Assembly: GCA_023241745.1 (NCBI GenBank)
Contig: JALQCY010000003.1
Location: 124,001 to 188,000, forward strand
Source of the DNA: Isoptericola peretonis
GTDB lineage: Bacteria > Actinomycetota > Actinomycetes > Actinomycetales > Cellulomonadaceae
Length of the DNA stretch: 64,000 nucleotides
Reading direction: 5' to 3'
A program made the position numbers and the translations under genes. Positions 1 to 10,318 of the stretch are shown here, piece after piece; positions within the stretch are counted from its first letter, which is position 1, and every line of letters starts with the position of its first letter. The notes under the pieces were generated by a model, which did not search any database, was not told where the DNA came from, and worked only from the letters and a program-made list of their open reading frames with translations.

Positions 1-2216
<2,216 letters not shown>

Positions 2217-2286
2217 GGTGATGCTCCTTCGATCGTGTCGGCGCGGGCACGCCGTGGACGGACTGGTGCTGCCGGCGTCGCCGCGG

Positions 2287-2874
2287 TCACACGCGGGTGA
2301 GGGGCAGGTGCGGCGGCGGCGGCAGCGCGACGTCGATCGCGTCCCCGGGCCGGACCGTGCCGCCGCGCGAGACGATCCCCATGACCCCGGCGAGCCGTTC
2401 GACCTCGCCGTCGTCGCCGCGGCGCACCAGCCGCTTGAGCAGGCCCGGCTGGAAGTCGTTGATCTGCTGGCACGGGTTGCGCAGCCCCGTGACCGTCACG
2501 ACCGCGTCGCCGACGGTCAGACGAGCACCCACGGGCAGCCCGAGCAGGTCGATCCCGCGGGTGGTGACGTTCTCCCCCAGGCCCCCCGGTGCCACGTCGT
2601 GGCCCGCGGCGCGCAGCTGGTCGAGGAGCTCTCCGTGGATGAGGTGCACCTGGCGCAGGTTCGGCTGCGACGGGTCCGCGGCGACCCGGCTGCGGTGCTG
2701 CACGGTGACGCCGGCGTGGGCGTCGCCCTCCACGCCGACGCCCTCGAGGAGCACGATGCGGTCGACCGACGGCTTGCTGAACCCGTGGTCGCCGCTCGCG
2801 TGCACGGAGACGACGCGCCCCGCGGCGGGGCGGGAGGGCGACGGGGCGGCGGTCGAGGGCTCCGTGACGGTCAC
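2287..2874 (-). CDS. MOSC domain protein
   Basis: About 195 residues matching the MOSC (molybdenum cofactor sulfurase C-terminal) fold: GRVVSVHASGDHGFSKP at the start, a central HLIHGELLDQL / GGLGENVTTRGIDLL core, and LRNPCQQIND with the conserved cysteine expected to carry or transfer sulfur. Stand-alone MOSC proteins are thought to bind Moco or handle sulfur; the substrate here is unknown. The GTG start at 2874 has GAAGGA upstream, and open sequence further upstream does not look like protein. The gene lies between the UvrA-like gene and a small possible gene, all on the minus strand, with about 70 bases before the UvrA-like start. Confidence 0.9.
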   Translation of the reverse strand: MTVTEPSTAAPSPSRPAAGRVVSVHASGDHGFSKPSVDRIVLLEGVGVEGDAHAGVTVQHRSRVAADPSQPNLRQVHLIHGELLDQLRAAGHDVAPGGLGENVTTRGIDLLGLPVGARLTVGDAVVTVTGLRNPCQQINDFQPGLLKRLVRRGDDGEVERLAGVMGIVSRGGTVRPGDAIDVALPPPPHLPLTRV

Positions 2875-2897
2875 AGGGGTGTTCCTTCGGTCGGAGT

Positions 2898-3104
2898 TCA
2901 GCCGTGCAGGTCGACAAGAGCCTTGTCGATGCGGCGGGCCGGTGTCGAGGCCTGCTCGGCGTCGTCGTCGAACGGACGGCGCCGGCGGCCCGCGGGAAGG
3001 GCATCGTACGCCGTACGGGTGACGGGGCGCGGGTCCGGCGCGCGGGCGAGGTCCGCGCGCTCGTCGACGACGGTGCGAGGGAGAGGGAGCCCGGGGACGC
3101 ACAC
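2898..3104 (-). CDS. Possible small hypothetical protein (68 aa)
   Basis: A 68-codon frame begins with GTG one base after the TGA of the upstream DDN gene and stops 24 bases before the MOSC start, filling the gap almost exactly. Its third codon positions are about 87 percent G or C, which looks like coding sequence in this genome. The peptide is rich in Arg, Pro and Asp, has no membrane segment and matches no family I recognise. GAGG of the preceding stop region could serve as a coupled ribosome-binding site. It could equally be non-coding spacer; I call it only because of its position and codon pattern. Confidence 0.4.
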   Translation of the reverse strand: MCVPGLPLPRTVVDERADLARAPDPRPVTRTAYDALPAGRRRRPFDDDAEQASTPARRIDKALVDLHG

Positions 3105-3105
3105 C

Positions 3106-3585
3106 TCAGGCCTCGGCCGGGACGAGCCGGACCACCGGGTACGGCCGGTCGCTCTTGCGCTGGTGCTTGTCGATCGTCGGCGCAGCGGCGGCGATGGCCG
3201 GCCACACCCGGGCGCGCTCCGCGTCGTCGAGCACGTGCGGCGTCACCGCGGTGGTGCCGGCGCCGTGCAGCTCGACAGCGACCTGGTCGGGGTGCGCGGC
3301 GAGGTTCGCGAACCAGCCAGGGTGGCGGGTGCCGCCTCCCGACGCGACGACCAGCCGGCCGCCCTCGCCGTCGTCGAACCAGGCGAGCGGGTTCTCGCGC
3401 GCCTCCCCTGTGCGGCGGCCCACGGTGTGCAGCACCAGCAGGTCCATGCCCATCATCCGGCCGCCCTTGCGGCGGATCTTCGCGGCGGTGCTCACGTTGG
3501 CCCGGCGCTGGAACCACAGCGACAGTGCGCCAGGGGTGCCCTTCGGGCGCTTGGTGCTCTGCGGGGTCGAGGTCATGGCGTTCAC
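3106..3585 (-). CDS. Nitroreductase-family (DDN-like) deazaflavin/flavin-dependent oxidoreductase
   Basis: About 159 residues with the split-barrel signature of the mycobacterial Ddn/F420-dependent nitroreductase family: MGMDLLVLHTVGRRTGEARENPLAWFDDGEGGRLVVASGGG, then HPGWFANLAAHPD and a C-terminal RPYPVVRLVP strand. Such enzymes use F420H2 or a related cofactor to reduce unsaturated or nitro compounds; the substrate cannot be told. The GTG start at 3585 overlaps the TGA of the VOC gene as GTGA, so translation is probably coupled. A second start (ATG, three codons in) is possible. It is the last clear gene of an AraC-VOC-DDN operon. Confidence 0.88.
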   Translation of the reverse strand: MNAMTSTPQSTKRPKGTPGALSLWFQRRANVSTAAKIRRKGGRMMGMDLLVLHTVGRRTGEARENPLAWFDDGEGGRLVVASGGGTRHPGWFANLAAHPDQVAVELHGAGTTAVTPHVLDDAERARVWPAIAAAAPTIDKHQRKSDRPYPVVRLVPAEA

Positions 3586-4001
3586 CCGACCTGGTCGATG
3601 CGGACCATGTTGCCCGCAGGGTCACGGAACGCGCAGTCGCGCACGCCCCAGGGCTGGTCGGTGGGCTCGGAGACGACCTCGGCGTCGGCGGCCTGCAGCC
3701 TCTCGAAGACGCCCTCCAGGTCCTTCGTCCCCAGGATGATCGACTGGTAGCTGCCCTTGGCCATGAGCTCGCGGATCGTGCGCCGCTCGTCCTCGGTGAC
3801 CCCGGGGTCGGCAGCGGGCGGCGTGAGCACGAGCCGGACGTCCGGCTGGGCGGGCGAGACGAACGTGAGCCAGCGCATGTCGCCCTGGCCGACGTCCTGG
3901 ACGAGCTCGAAGCCGAGCAGGTCGCGGTAGAAGCCGAGGGTGGCCTCCGGGTCGGTGTGCGGGAGGAACGTGGTGTGGATGGTGATGTCGATGTCGCTCA
4001 T
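3582..4001 (-). CDS. VOC (glyoxalase/bleomycin-resistance/dioxygenase) family protein
   Basis: A 139-residue single-repeat VOC protein. It starts SDIDITIHTTFLPHTDPEATLGFYRDLLGFELVQDVG, the usual first beta-alpha-beta unit, and ends with GVRDCAFRDPAGNMVRIDQ, the second metal-side strand. Members of this size usually dimerise and act as isomerases, dioxygenases or drug-binding proteins; no substrate can be assigned. The ATG at 4001 lies five bases after the AraC gene ends, and the stop overlaps the next start. The pairing with AraC is common in actinobacteria and suggests the regulator controls both downstream genes. Confidence 0.9.
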   Translation of the reverse strand: MSDIDITIHTTFLPHTDPEATLGFYRDLLGFELVQDVGQGDMRWLTFVSPAQPDVRLVLTPPAADPGVTEDERRTIRELMAKGSYQSIILGTKDLEGVFERLQAADAEVVSEPTDQPWGVRDCAFRDPAGNMVRIDQVG

Positions 4002-4006
4002 GACGT

Positions 4007-4453
4007 TCACGCTAGGTGGACGTCCACGGCCGGCGCTTCTCGATTCCTGACCGGTCGGGTGACCTGCTTGGTGACGCACGACGGCAGCTCCCCCGCCCCG
4101 GCCGTCCGCGCCCGACGGGCGTACTCGCTGGGCGGCATCCCCACCAGCTCCGCGAACCGCGTGCTGAACGTGCCGAGCGACGAGAACCCCACCTCGAAGC
4201 ACGTGTCCGTGACGCTGAGGTCGCCGCGGCGCAGGAGCGTCATCGCCCGCTCGATGCGCCGCGTCATGAGGTAGCTGTACGGCGACTCGCCGAACACGGC
4301 CTTGAACTGCCGGCTCAGGTGCCCGGCCGACATGTGCACACCGCGGGCCAGCGCCTCCACGTCGAGGGGCTGTGCGAACTCCCGGTCCATCCGGTCACGC
4401 ACACGCCGCAGCAGCGCGAGGTCGCGCAGACGGTCGGCGTCGCTGCTGGTCAC
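4007..4453 (-). CDS. AraC-family transcriptional regulator (DNA-binding domain only)
   Basis: A 148-residue regulator that is essentially just the AraC double helix-turn-helix. The first HTH is around DVEALARGVHMSAGHLSRQFKAVFGESPYSYLMTRRIERAM, the second around SVTDTCFEVGFSSLGTFSTRFAELVGMPPSEYARR. It lacks an N-terminal ligand-binding cupin, so any signal would have to come from a partner, plausibly the VOC protein encoded five bases downstream. The GTG at 4453 is the first start giving a complete domain. First gene of the AraC-VOC-DDN operon. Confidence 0.92.
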   Translation of the reverse strand: MTSSDADRLRDLALLRRVRDRMDREFAQPLDVEALARGVHMSAGHLSRQFKAVFGESPYSYLMTRRIERAMTLLRRGDLSVTDTCFEVGFSSLGTFSTRFAELVGMPPSEYARRARTAGAGELPSCVTKQVTRPVRNREAPAVDVHLA

Positions 4454-4504
4454 GGTGCGATGCTTCCACGGCCCGCCGACACCCGCCCCATGTCCTCCGG
4501 GACG

Positions 4505-5077
4505 TCATCCCGCCACGCGAGCGTGCAGGTGCATGTCGTGCCAGCCGTCCAGGTGTCGCACGGACTGGCGCAGCACGCCTTCGGCGGCGAAGCCGGCCTT
4601 CTCGGCCACCCGGCACGAGGGCGCGTTGTCGACCGAGTGCACGAGCTCCAGGCGGTGGAAGCCGGCGTCGAACGCCCACGCGGCAGCCACGTCGAGCGCA
4701 GCGGGGGCGACGCCGCGACCTCGCGCGGCCGGGGCGGTCCAGTAGGCGACGGCGCCGACGCCGTGCGGGTCGAACGTCTTGACGGCCATCCGGCCGAGCA
4801 CCATGGCGTCGTCCCCGGCGTCGGCCACCGCCCAGCTCGACTCGCGGCCGTCGGCCCAGGCGGCGCGCCAGCTCTCGAGGACCTCGCGCGCCTCGTCGTC
4901 CGACTCCAGGACGCGGACGTGCCACCACTGGATCGCCTCGTCCGCGTACACCGCCCGCACCGCGGCGGCGTCCTCCGCCCGCCACGGTCGCAGCAGCGCC
5001 CCGGCGGTCGGCACGTCGAGCGTCGGCTGCTCGGGGTCGATGAAGGGCGCGAACGTGACGGGCAGGAGCGTGGGCAT
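4505..5077 (-). CDS. GNAT-family N-acetyltransferase
   Basis: A 190-residue acetyltransferase of the RimJ/RimL-like GNAT group. It contains LLRPWRAEDAAAVRAVY near the N-terminus, GAVAYWTAPAARGRGVAPAALDVAAAWAF (the acetyl-CoA pyrophosphate loop, normally RGxGxA) and NAPSCRVAEKAGFAAEGVLR near the C-terminus. It transfers acetyl from acetyl-CoA to an amine, possibly a protein N-terminus or small molecule. I chose the ATG at 5077; an in-frame ATG at 5110 would add 11 poorly conserved residues. Monocistronic between AraC and Lrp genes. Confidence 0.9.
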   Translation of the reverse strand: MPTLLPVTFAPFIDPEQPTLDVPTAGALLRPWRAEDAAAVRAVYADEAIQWWHVRVLESDDEAREVLESWRAAWADGRESSWAVADAGDDAMVLGRMAVKTFDPHGVGAVAYWTAPAARGRGVAPAALDVAAAWAFDAGFHRLELVHSVDNAPSCRVAEKAGFAAEGVLRQSVRHLDGWHDMHLHARVAG

Positions 5078-5166
5078 GTCGCGATCCTGGCAGTCGGCAG
5101 GGCCCCGCACCAGTGCATTCCCGCTGCTCAGGGTGCCGCGCGCACGTGTCTGCCGGGGCCGTGAGG

Positions 5167-5628
5167 TCAGTCCTGCGACGCCGGGTCGACGCGGGTCGTC
5201 CGCAGGTGCTCGAACACCACGGACGTCCGGACGTCCGCGACCGCCCTGTGCTGGGTGAGGCGGTCGATGACGAACGCGTACAGCCGGTCGTTGTCGGGGA
5301 CGGCGACGTGCAGCACGAAGTCCGCGGTACCCGTGGTGACGAAGACCGCCAGCGTCTCCGGCAGGTCCTGCGCCCAGTCGCGGAACTCCTCGATGACGTC
5401 GCGCGACGGCGGCCGGATGCGGACCGACACCAGCGCCTGCACCGGGCGCCCCATCGCCCCGAGGTCGACGTCGAGCAGGGCCCCGCGGATCACTCCGCGG
5501 CGACGCAGCGCGCGGGTGCGCTCCAGCGCGGTGCTCGGCGAGACCCCGACGGCGGCCGCGACGTCGCGGTTGGTCCGCCGCGCATCCGACTGGAGCTCGC
5601 GCAGGATCGCCCGATCAAGTTCGTCCAC
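5167..5628 (-). CDS. Lrp/AsnC-family transcriptional regulator
   Basis: A 153-residue Lrp-type protein. The N-terminal HTH (VDELDRAILRELQSDARRTNRDVAAAVGVSPSTALERTRALRRRGVIRG, about 2-50) is followed by an AsnC ligand-binding domain with PVQALVSVRIRPPSRDVIEEF and the TGTADFVLHVAVPD core. Such proteins form octamers that sense amino acids. The GTG at 5628 aligns with the standard MDxxD start. It is divergent from the DUF2000 gene, sharing a 111-base intergenic region, and probably regulates it, as in many actinobacteria. Confidence 0.93.
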   Translation of the reverse strand: MDELDRAILRELQSDARRTNRDVAAAVGVSPSTALERTRALRRRGVIRGALLDVDLGAMGRPVQALVSVRIRPPSRDVIEEFRDWAQDLPETLAVFVTTGTADFVLHVAVPDNDRLYAFVIDRLTQHRAVADVRTSVVFEHLRTTRVDPASQD

Positions 5629-5739
5629 GACGCCGATTCTCGCACTCGTGCCGAACGTCGTGCGGAAGCGGCACACGATGCCCGGTGGACGTCATACCGT
5701 CACGCCTCGGAACCGCACGAACGAACAGGAGATGCGTAC
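5629..5739. promoter_or_regulatory. Divergent Lrp / DUF2000 promoter region
   Basis: A 111-base intergenic region with outward genes on both sides. An AGGAGA ribosome-binding site at 5727-5732 decides the DUF2000 start. I saw no clear palindrome, so the Lrp operator is not placed. Confidence 0.5.
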
Positions 5740-6201
5740 ATGACCGACATCGGGTTCGCCCCGGAGGAGATCGACACGGCCACGCCGACCCGCAGGGCGC
5801 GGCTCAAGTGGGTCGTCGCCGTGCGGGACACGCTCCCGCCCGGGCAGGCCGCGAACGCCGCGATCTGCGTCGCCGCGGCCACGATGCCCCACGTCGCCGG
5901 CCTGCTGGGTCCGGACGCCAAGGACGCCGACGGCACGGTGCACCCCGGTCTGCCGTGGACCGGCTGCTCGATCGTGGCCGCCGACGCCGCGACCCTTCGC
6001 GAGATCCGGGCGAAGGCGACCGCGCACGAGCAGACCTTCGTCGCCGACATGCCGGCCGTCGGCCAGGCGGTCCGCGTCTACGACGAGTACCTCGACGCCG
6101 TCTCGCGCACTCCCGTCGACGACTTCGACTACGCCGCGGTCGGGATCGTCGGGCCGCGGAACAAGGTGGACCGCATCATCAGGAGCCTGCCCCTGCTCTG
6201 A
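5740..6201 (+). CDS. DUF2000 family protein
   Basis: A 153-residue DUF2000 member (fold related to peptidyl-tRNA hydrolase 2): KWVVAVRDTLPPGQAANAAICVAAATMPHVAGLLGPDAKDADG, then PWTGCSIVAADAATLREIRAKA and a C-terminal VGIVGPRNKVDRIIRSLPLL strand-helix. The function of the family is not established. ATG at 5740 with AGGAGA eight bases upstream. It is divergent from an Lrp regulator, a recurrent pairing that suggests a role around amino acid metabolism; this is inference from context. Confidence 0.9.
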   Translation: MTDIGFAPEEIDTATPTRRARLKWVVAVRDTLPPGQAANAAICVAAATMPHVAGLLGPDAKDADGTVHPGLPWTGCSIVAADAATLREIRAKATAHEQTFVADMPAVGQAVRVYDEYLDAVSRTPVDDFDYAAVGIVGPRNKVDRIIRSLPLL

Positions 6202-6223
6202 CCCTGCCGCGTGCTCCCGCCGG

Positions 6224-7804
6224 TCAGCCGTGCGCGGCGTGGGGGTCGACGACGGACGCCCGCGGGCCGTGCCCGTCGCCGACCTCCCGGCCGGCGTCGG
6301 CCGCCGCGTGCTCCGCGTGCCCGGACAGGTGCTCCGACGGTCCGGGCCGCGCGTCCGACCCCGGTTCGACCACGAGGAGCTGGCCCATCATTCCCTGGTC
6401 CTCGTGCAGCAGCATGTGGCAGTGGTACATGTACGGCAGCACGTCGTCGGCGTAGTCCTCGAACCGCATGAGCAGCCGGTAGGTGCGCCGCGGCTCCAGG
6501 TAGACGGTGTCCTTCGGGCCGGCGAGCTCGGGCGGCGGGGCCTGCCCGTCGATCGTGAGCACACGGAACTGCACGTCGTGCACGTGGAAGCTGTGCGGCA
6601 TGGGGATGGTGTTGCGCACCTCCCACACCTCCGTGCTGCCGACGGCCGCGACCTCGTCGATACGGCCGGCGTCCATGCGCTCGCCGTTGATGGTCCGCTC
6701 GTCGAGGTCGAACGTGCGGGTCACCGTCGCGTCCTCCCCGTGCAACGCGTCCTCGGCGGCGTGCTCCGACGGCCTCCACGACGGCTCCGGCGACGGCGCG
6801 AGCTCGTCCGCCGCGCGCAGCTCCAGCACGTCGAACGCGTCGTTACCGCCCATCGCGAACGGCGCCGCGACGCCGCCCAGGTCCACCTCGGCGGAACGCA
6901 GCCGCGTCGTCTCGCCGGGCGACATCGCGACCACCACCTCGGCCCGCTCCCCCGGCGCGAGGCGCACCTGGTCGAGCCGCACGGGCGCGTCGAGCAGCCC
7001 GCCGTCGGTGGCGACCAGGTCCACGTCCCGGTCCGCGAAGCCGAGGGAGTACGTGCGCGCCGTCGACCCGTTGAGCAGCCGCAGCCGCACCCGCTCGGTC
7101 GTGACCTGGTGGTACGCGCCGGCGACGCCGTTCGTCACGACGGTGCCGCCGAGCGTGCCCGGCTCGCCGCCGTCGTCCGTCAGCACCAGCCGGCCGTCGT
7201 CGTCGAGCACCTTGTCCTGGACCACGACCGGCACGTCGTCGACGCCGTACTCCCGCGGCAGGTCGGCGGCGCGCGAGGCGTCGTCGTCGAGCAGGAACAG
7301 CCCCGCGAGGCCGCGGTACACGTGCTCCTCGGTCTCGCCGTGCGGGTGCGGGTGGTACCAGAGGGTCGCGGCGGGCTGGTCGATCGTCCAAGTGGGGCGC
7401 CACGTGCCGCCGGGCTCGACCGGCTGGTGGGGGCCGCCGTCCATCGCCGCGGGCAGGTGCATGCCGTGCCAGTGCACGCTGGTGGTGACGTCGAGGTCGT
7501 TCGCCACCTCGACGGCGACCTTCTCGCCCCGCTCGGCGCGCAGCGTCGGGCCGAGGTACGGGCCGTCGAAGCCCCAGGTCGGTGTCTCGACGCCGGGCAG
7601 CAGCTCCGTCGTCCCCTCCTGCGCGGTGAGGCGGAAGGTGCGCACGCCGTCCGTGACGGTGGACTCCGCGAGCGGTGGGACCGGCAGCTCGCGGGTGAAC
7701 TCCGGCTCGTCCACCGAGGACACCGAGCCGGGGATCGCGCCGCACCCCGCGGCCAGCAGCGCGACCACGGCCGCGAGCGCCGTCGCCGTCGTCGTCCGGC
7801 TCAT
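6224..7804 (-). CDS. Multicopper oxidase lipoprotein (CueO/laccase-like)
   Basis: A 526-residue three-cupredoxin multicopper oxidase, exported as a lipoprotein: the N-terminal hydrophobic stretch ends in the lipobox LLAAGC (cysteine near 20). All four copper motifs are present: HWHGMHLP, WYHPHPHGETEEHVYRG, HSFHVHDVQF and YHCHMLLHEDQGMMGQL, so T1 and T2/T3 centres look complete. The last 45 residues are His/Gly-rich and may bind metal. It probably oxidises Cu(I) or phenolic substrates at the cell surface. The ATG overlaps the stop of the upstream membrane gene (ATGA). A further copper gene, the P-ATPase at 23-25 kb, is not adjacent. Confidence 0.93.
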   Translation of the reverse strand: MSRTTTATALAAVVALLAAGCGAIPGSVSSVDEPEFTRELPVPPLAESTVTDGVRTFRLTAQEGTTELLPGVETPTWGFDGPYLGPTLRAERGEKVAVEVANDLDVTTSVHWHGMHLPAAMDGGPHQPVEPGGTWRPTWTIDQPAATLWYHPHPHGETEEHVYRGLAGLFLLDDDASRAADLPREYGVDDVPVVVQDKVLDDDGRLVLTDDGGEPGTLGGTVVTNGVAGAYHQVTTERVRLRLLNGSTARTYSLGFADRDVDLVATDGGLLDAPVRLDQVRLAPGERAEVVVAMSPGETTRLRSAEVDLGGVAAPFAMGGNDAFDVLELRAADELAPSPEPSWRPSEHAAEDALHGEDATVTRTFDLDERTINGERMDAGRIDEVAAVGSTEVWEVRNTIPMPHSFHVHDVQFRVLTIDGQAPPPELAGPKDTVYLEPRRTYRLLMRFEDYADDVLPYMYHCHMLLHEDQGMMGQLLVVEPGSDARPGPSEHLSGHAEHAAADAGREVGDGHGPRASVVDPHAAHG

Positions 7805-8241
7805 CGGGTGCCGCCTCGCGCCTTCTGGATCCCGAGCGCGACCACGCCGGCCAGCGCGCCCCAGCCGGCGTCCATCGCGAGGGCGGGGATCGCCGTCCAC
7901 GCGGCCGCACCGTCACCGCCGAGGCCGATGCCGCCGACCAGCGTCGAGACGGCCAGGGCCACGACGCCGAACGCGAGCCCGGTCAGCGTGAGGGTCAGCA
8001 CGGGGCGGGGCACGCGGCCGAAGCCGACGACGCCGATCCACACGACGGCGGTGAGCGCGACGATGCCGAGGGCCCGCGGCGCGCCGGTGCCGCCGATGCC
8101 GGTGAGCCCGGTGAGCGGCCACAGCAGCGCCATCGACGCGAGCCCCGCGACGAGCGGCCACGAGATACCGGCCGGCGCGGGCCCCGTCGGGGCAGGCTGC
8201 TGGGGCTGGTGAGGAGTCTGGGCGTGCTGTGCTGAGGTCAT
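7801..8241 (-). CDS. Small four-helix membrane protein, unknown function
   Basis: A 146-residue protein with a Gln/Pro-rich N-terminal tail (about 1-25) and about four hydrophobic segments: WPLVAGLASMALLWPLTG, ALGIVALTAVVWIGVVGF, VLTLTLTGLAFGVVALAVSTLV and ALAGVVALGI. I do not recognise a family. Its stop overlaps the start of the multicopper oxidase, so the two are co-transcribed and translationally coupled; it may help membrane anchoring or copper handling, but that is only context. Confidence 0.85.
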   Translation of the reverse strand: MTSAQHAQTPHQPQQPAPTGPAPAGISWPLVAGLASMALLWPLTGLTGIGGTGAPRALGIVALTAVVWIGVVGFGRVPRPVLTLTLTGLAFGVVALAVSTLVGGIGLGGDGAAAWTAIPALAMDAGWGALAGVVALGIQKARGGTR

Positions 8242-8378
8242 GCCCCGACGATCGCCGCCGCGCGCTGGTCGACACATCGGCCCGGAAGCGTCTTCTCCTG
8301 TCGCCCCGGGGCGACAGCGACCCTGACCCTTCCCCCACCCCGCGCCACCCTCCGGGAGCGGCGCCTAGCCTGGCTCCC

Positions 8379-9557
8379 ATGACCTCGTCCGCGACGGCGC
8401 CGCCGAGCCCGTGGGTGACCGACGTCGTGCTCGCGCTGGCGTCGACGCTCGTCGTCGCGGTCGTCATCGCCGCGGACTCGTCCGGGCAGGGCGCAACCGG
8501 ACCCGCCGCCTACCTGTTCGCGGCGGGGTTCGGTGCGCTGGTGCTGCTGCGCCGGGTCGCGACGCGCACGATGCTCGTGCTCACGTTCCTGGGCGTGTGC
8601 GTCTACTACGCCCTCGGGTTCGCGCCGATCGGGATGGTGCTGCCCGCCGTCGCCGCGCTCTACTCGGCGGCGGAACGCGGCCGCACCGGCTGGGCCGTCG
8701 GCACCGGGGCCGTGCTCATCGCGGTGGCCACGTACTTCCGGGTGGCCGACGAGGAGCCCGACCCGAGCGCCACGCTCACCGCGTACGACCTGGTCACGAA
8801 CGTCGCCCTGACGGCGGCCGCGGTCGCGCTCGGCGTGGCGGTCCGCCTGGCCCGCGAGGCCCGCGAGCACGCCGCGCTGGTCCGCGAGCTGACGGCCGAG
8901 CAGGAGGCGCACGCCGCGCGGGAGCGGCTGCAGGCGGAGCGGCTGCGCATCGCGCGCGACCTGCACGACACCGTCGGCCACCACCTGTCGGTGGTCGCGC
9001 TGCACGCCGGCGTCGCGGACGAGGCCGTCGGGCGCGACGACGACGCCGCGCGGGACGCGCTCGCCTGCGTCCGGGAGGCGGCGTCGGGCACGCTCGACGA
9101 GCTGCGGGCCACGGTGAAGGTGCTGCGCGAGCCCCGGCCGGGGACCGACGTGCCGTCCCGCCCGGCGGTGATCGGCCTGCGCGACGCGGACGCGCTCCTC
9201 GACCCGGCCCGGGCGGCAGGCCTGGACGTGGAGGCCGACGTCGACGTCCCTCCGCGGGCGGTGTCCGACGCGACCGACGCTGCCGCCTACCGGATCGTGC
9301 AGGAGGCGCTGACCAACGTCGTGCGGCACGCGGCCGCGCGCCGCGTGCGGGTGGAGGCTGCGGTCACCGACGGCGTGCTGCGCCTGTCCGTGACCGACGA
9401 CGGCCGAGGTGCCGGCCCTCGTGCGCCGGCCGGTGCCGGGATCGCCGGGATGCGTGAGCGCAGCGCCCTCCTGGGAGGCACCTTCTCCGCACGAGACGTG
9501 CCGGGCGGCGGCTTCGCCGTCGTCGCGGAGCTCCCGACGCACCCCCGAGCCGACTGA
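8379..9557 (+). CDS. DesK/NarX-type sensor histidine kinase
   Basis: A 392-residue kinase. About five transmembrane helices fill residues 10-155 (for example VLALASTLVVAVVIAA and YLFAAGFGALVLL). A short coiled linker (EQEAHAARERLQAE) leads into a HisKA_3 dimerisation domain with the phospho-acceptor His in RLRIARDLHDTVGHHLSVV, and a HATPase domain with N-box RIVQEALTNVVRHA and G-box VTDDGRGAG. There is no extracellular sensor domain, so the membrane part probably senses. The ATG at 8379 precedes the first helix. The cognate LuxR-type regulator follows 32 bases downstream. Confidence 0.94.
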   Translation: MTSSATAPPSPWVTDVVLALASTLVVAVVIAADSSGQGATGPAAYLFAAGFGALVLLRRVATRTMLVLTFLGVCVYYALGFAPIGMVLPAVAALYSAAERGRTGWAVGTGAVLIAVATYFRVADEEPDPSATLTAYDLVTNVALTAAAVALGVAVRLAREAREHAALVRELTAEQEAHAARERLQAERLRIARDLHDTVGHHLSVVALHAGVADEAVGRDDDAARDALACVREAASGTLDELRATVKVLREPRPGTDVPSRPAVIGLRDADALLDPARAAGLDVEADVDVPPRAVSDATDAAAYRIVQEALTNVVRHAAARRVRVEAAVTDGVLRLSVTDDGRGAGPRAPAGAGIAGMRERSALLGGTFSARDVPGGGFAVVAELPTHPRAD

Positions 9558-9589
9558 CGCCACACCGGCGACACCGGCACACTGGGCAG

Positions 9590-10246
9590 GTGATCCGGGT
9601 GGTGCTGGTCGACGACCAGGAGCTGGTGCGCGCCGGTCTGCGCCCGCTGGCGGAGCTCGACGGCGACATCGCCGTGGTGGGCGAGGCCGCCGACGGCCGC
9701 GCCGGGCTGTCGCGGGTGCGCGGCCTGCGACCCGACGTCGTGCTCATGGACGTGCGGATGCCCGGCCTGGACGGCATCGCGGCCACGCGCGAGATCGTCG
9801 CCGACCCGGCCCTGCGCGACGTCCGCGTGCTGGTGCTCACCACGTTTGACGAGGACGAGCACGTGGTCGAGGCGATCCGCGCGGGCGCGGCCGGGTATCT
9901 GCTCAAGGACGTGTCCCCGAGCGACCTGCGCACCGCGATCCGCACGGTGGCCGGGGGCGGCTCGCTGCTCTCCCCCGCCGTCACCGCCACCGTGCTGCGC
10001 GCCGTCGCCGCCGGACCTCGCAGGCTGGACGACGGCGCCGTCGGCGGCCTCACCGAGCGCGAGCGGGAGGTCCTCGTCCTCGTGGGCCGCGGGCTGACCA
10101 ACGACGAGATCGCCCGCGAGCTGTACCTCAGCCCTGCGACGGCGCGCACGTACGTGAGCAGGCTGCTCACCAGGCTCGACGCCCGCGACCGCGCGGCGCT
10201 CGTCGTCCTCGCCTACGAGACCGGGCTGGTGCGCCCCGGCGCCTGA
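9590..10246 (+). CDS. NarL/LuxR-family response regulator
   Basis: A 218-residue response regulator: a receiver domain (about 1-120) with acidic pocket VLVDDQE, phospho-acceptor Asp in DVVLMDVRMPGLDG (about residue 53) and switch Lys in AGYLLKDVSP, then a LuxR HTH (LTEREREVLVLVGRGLTNDEIARELYLSPATARTYVSRLLTRLDARDR). It is the output of the DesK-type kinase encoded just upstream. The GTG at 9590 gives the canonical IRVVLVDDQ start. A strong hairpin lies seven bases beyond the stop. Confidence 0.95.
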   Translation: MIRVVLVDDQELVRAGLRPLAELDGDIAVVGEAADGRAGLSRVRGLRPDVVLMDVRMPGLDGIAATREIVADPALRDVRVLVLTTFDEDEHVVEAIRAGAAGYLLKDVSPSDLRTAIRTVAGGGSLLSPAVTATVLRAVAAGPRRLDDGAVGGLTEREREVLVLVGRGLTNDEIARELYLSPATARTYVSRLLTRLDARDRAALVVLAYETGLVRPGA

Positions 10247-10252
10247 CACCGG

Positions 10253-10312
10253 TTCGGCAGTCCGTACCCGGATCGGCAGCAATTCGTGCCGACTCGAGGA
10301 CGGACTGCCGAA
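10253..10312 (+). terminator. Strong nested hairpin, likely (bidirectional) terminator
   Basis: TTCGGCAGTCCGT at 10253-10265 pairs perfectly with ACGGACTGCCGAA at 10300-10312 (13 bp), and an inner TCGGCA/TGCCGA stem (10273-10278 with 10287-10292) sits in its loop. It separates convergent genes (response regulator and LuxR-type regulator). There is no U-tract, as usual in high-GC actinobacteria. It shares the CGGCAG theme with hairpins at 12031 and 34263. Confidence 0.75.
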
Positions 10313-10318
10313 GCGACG

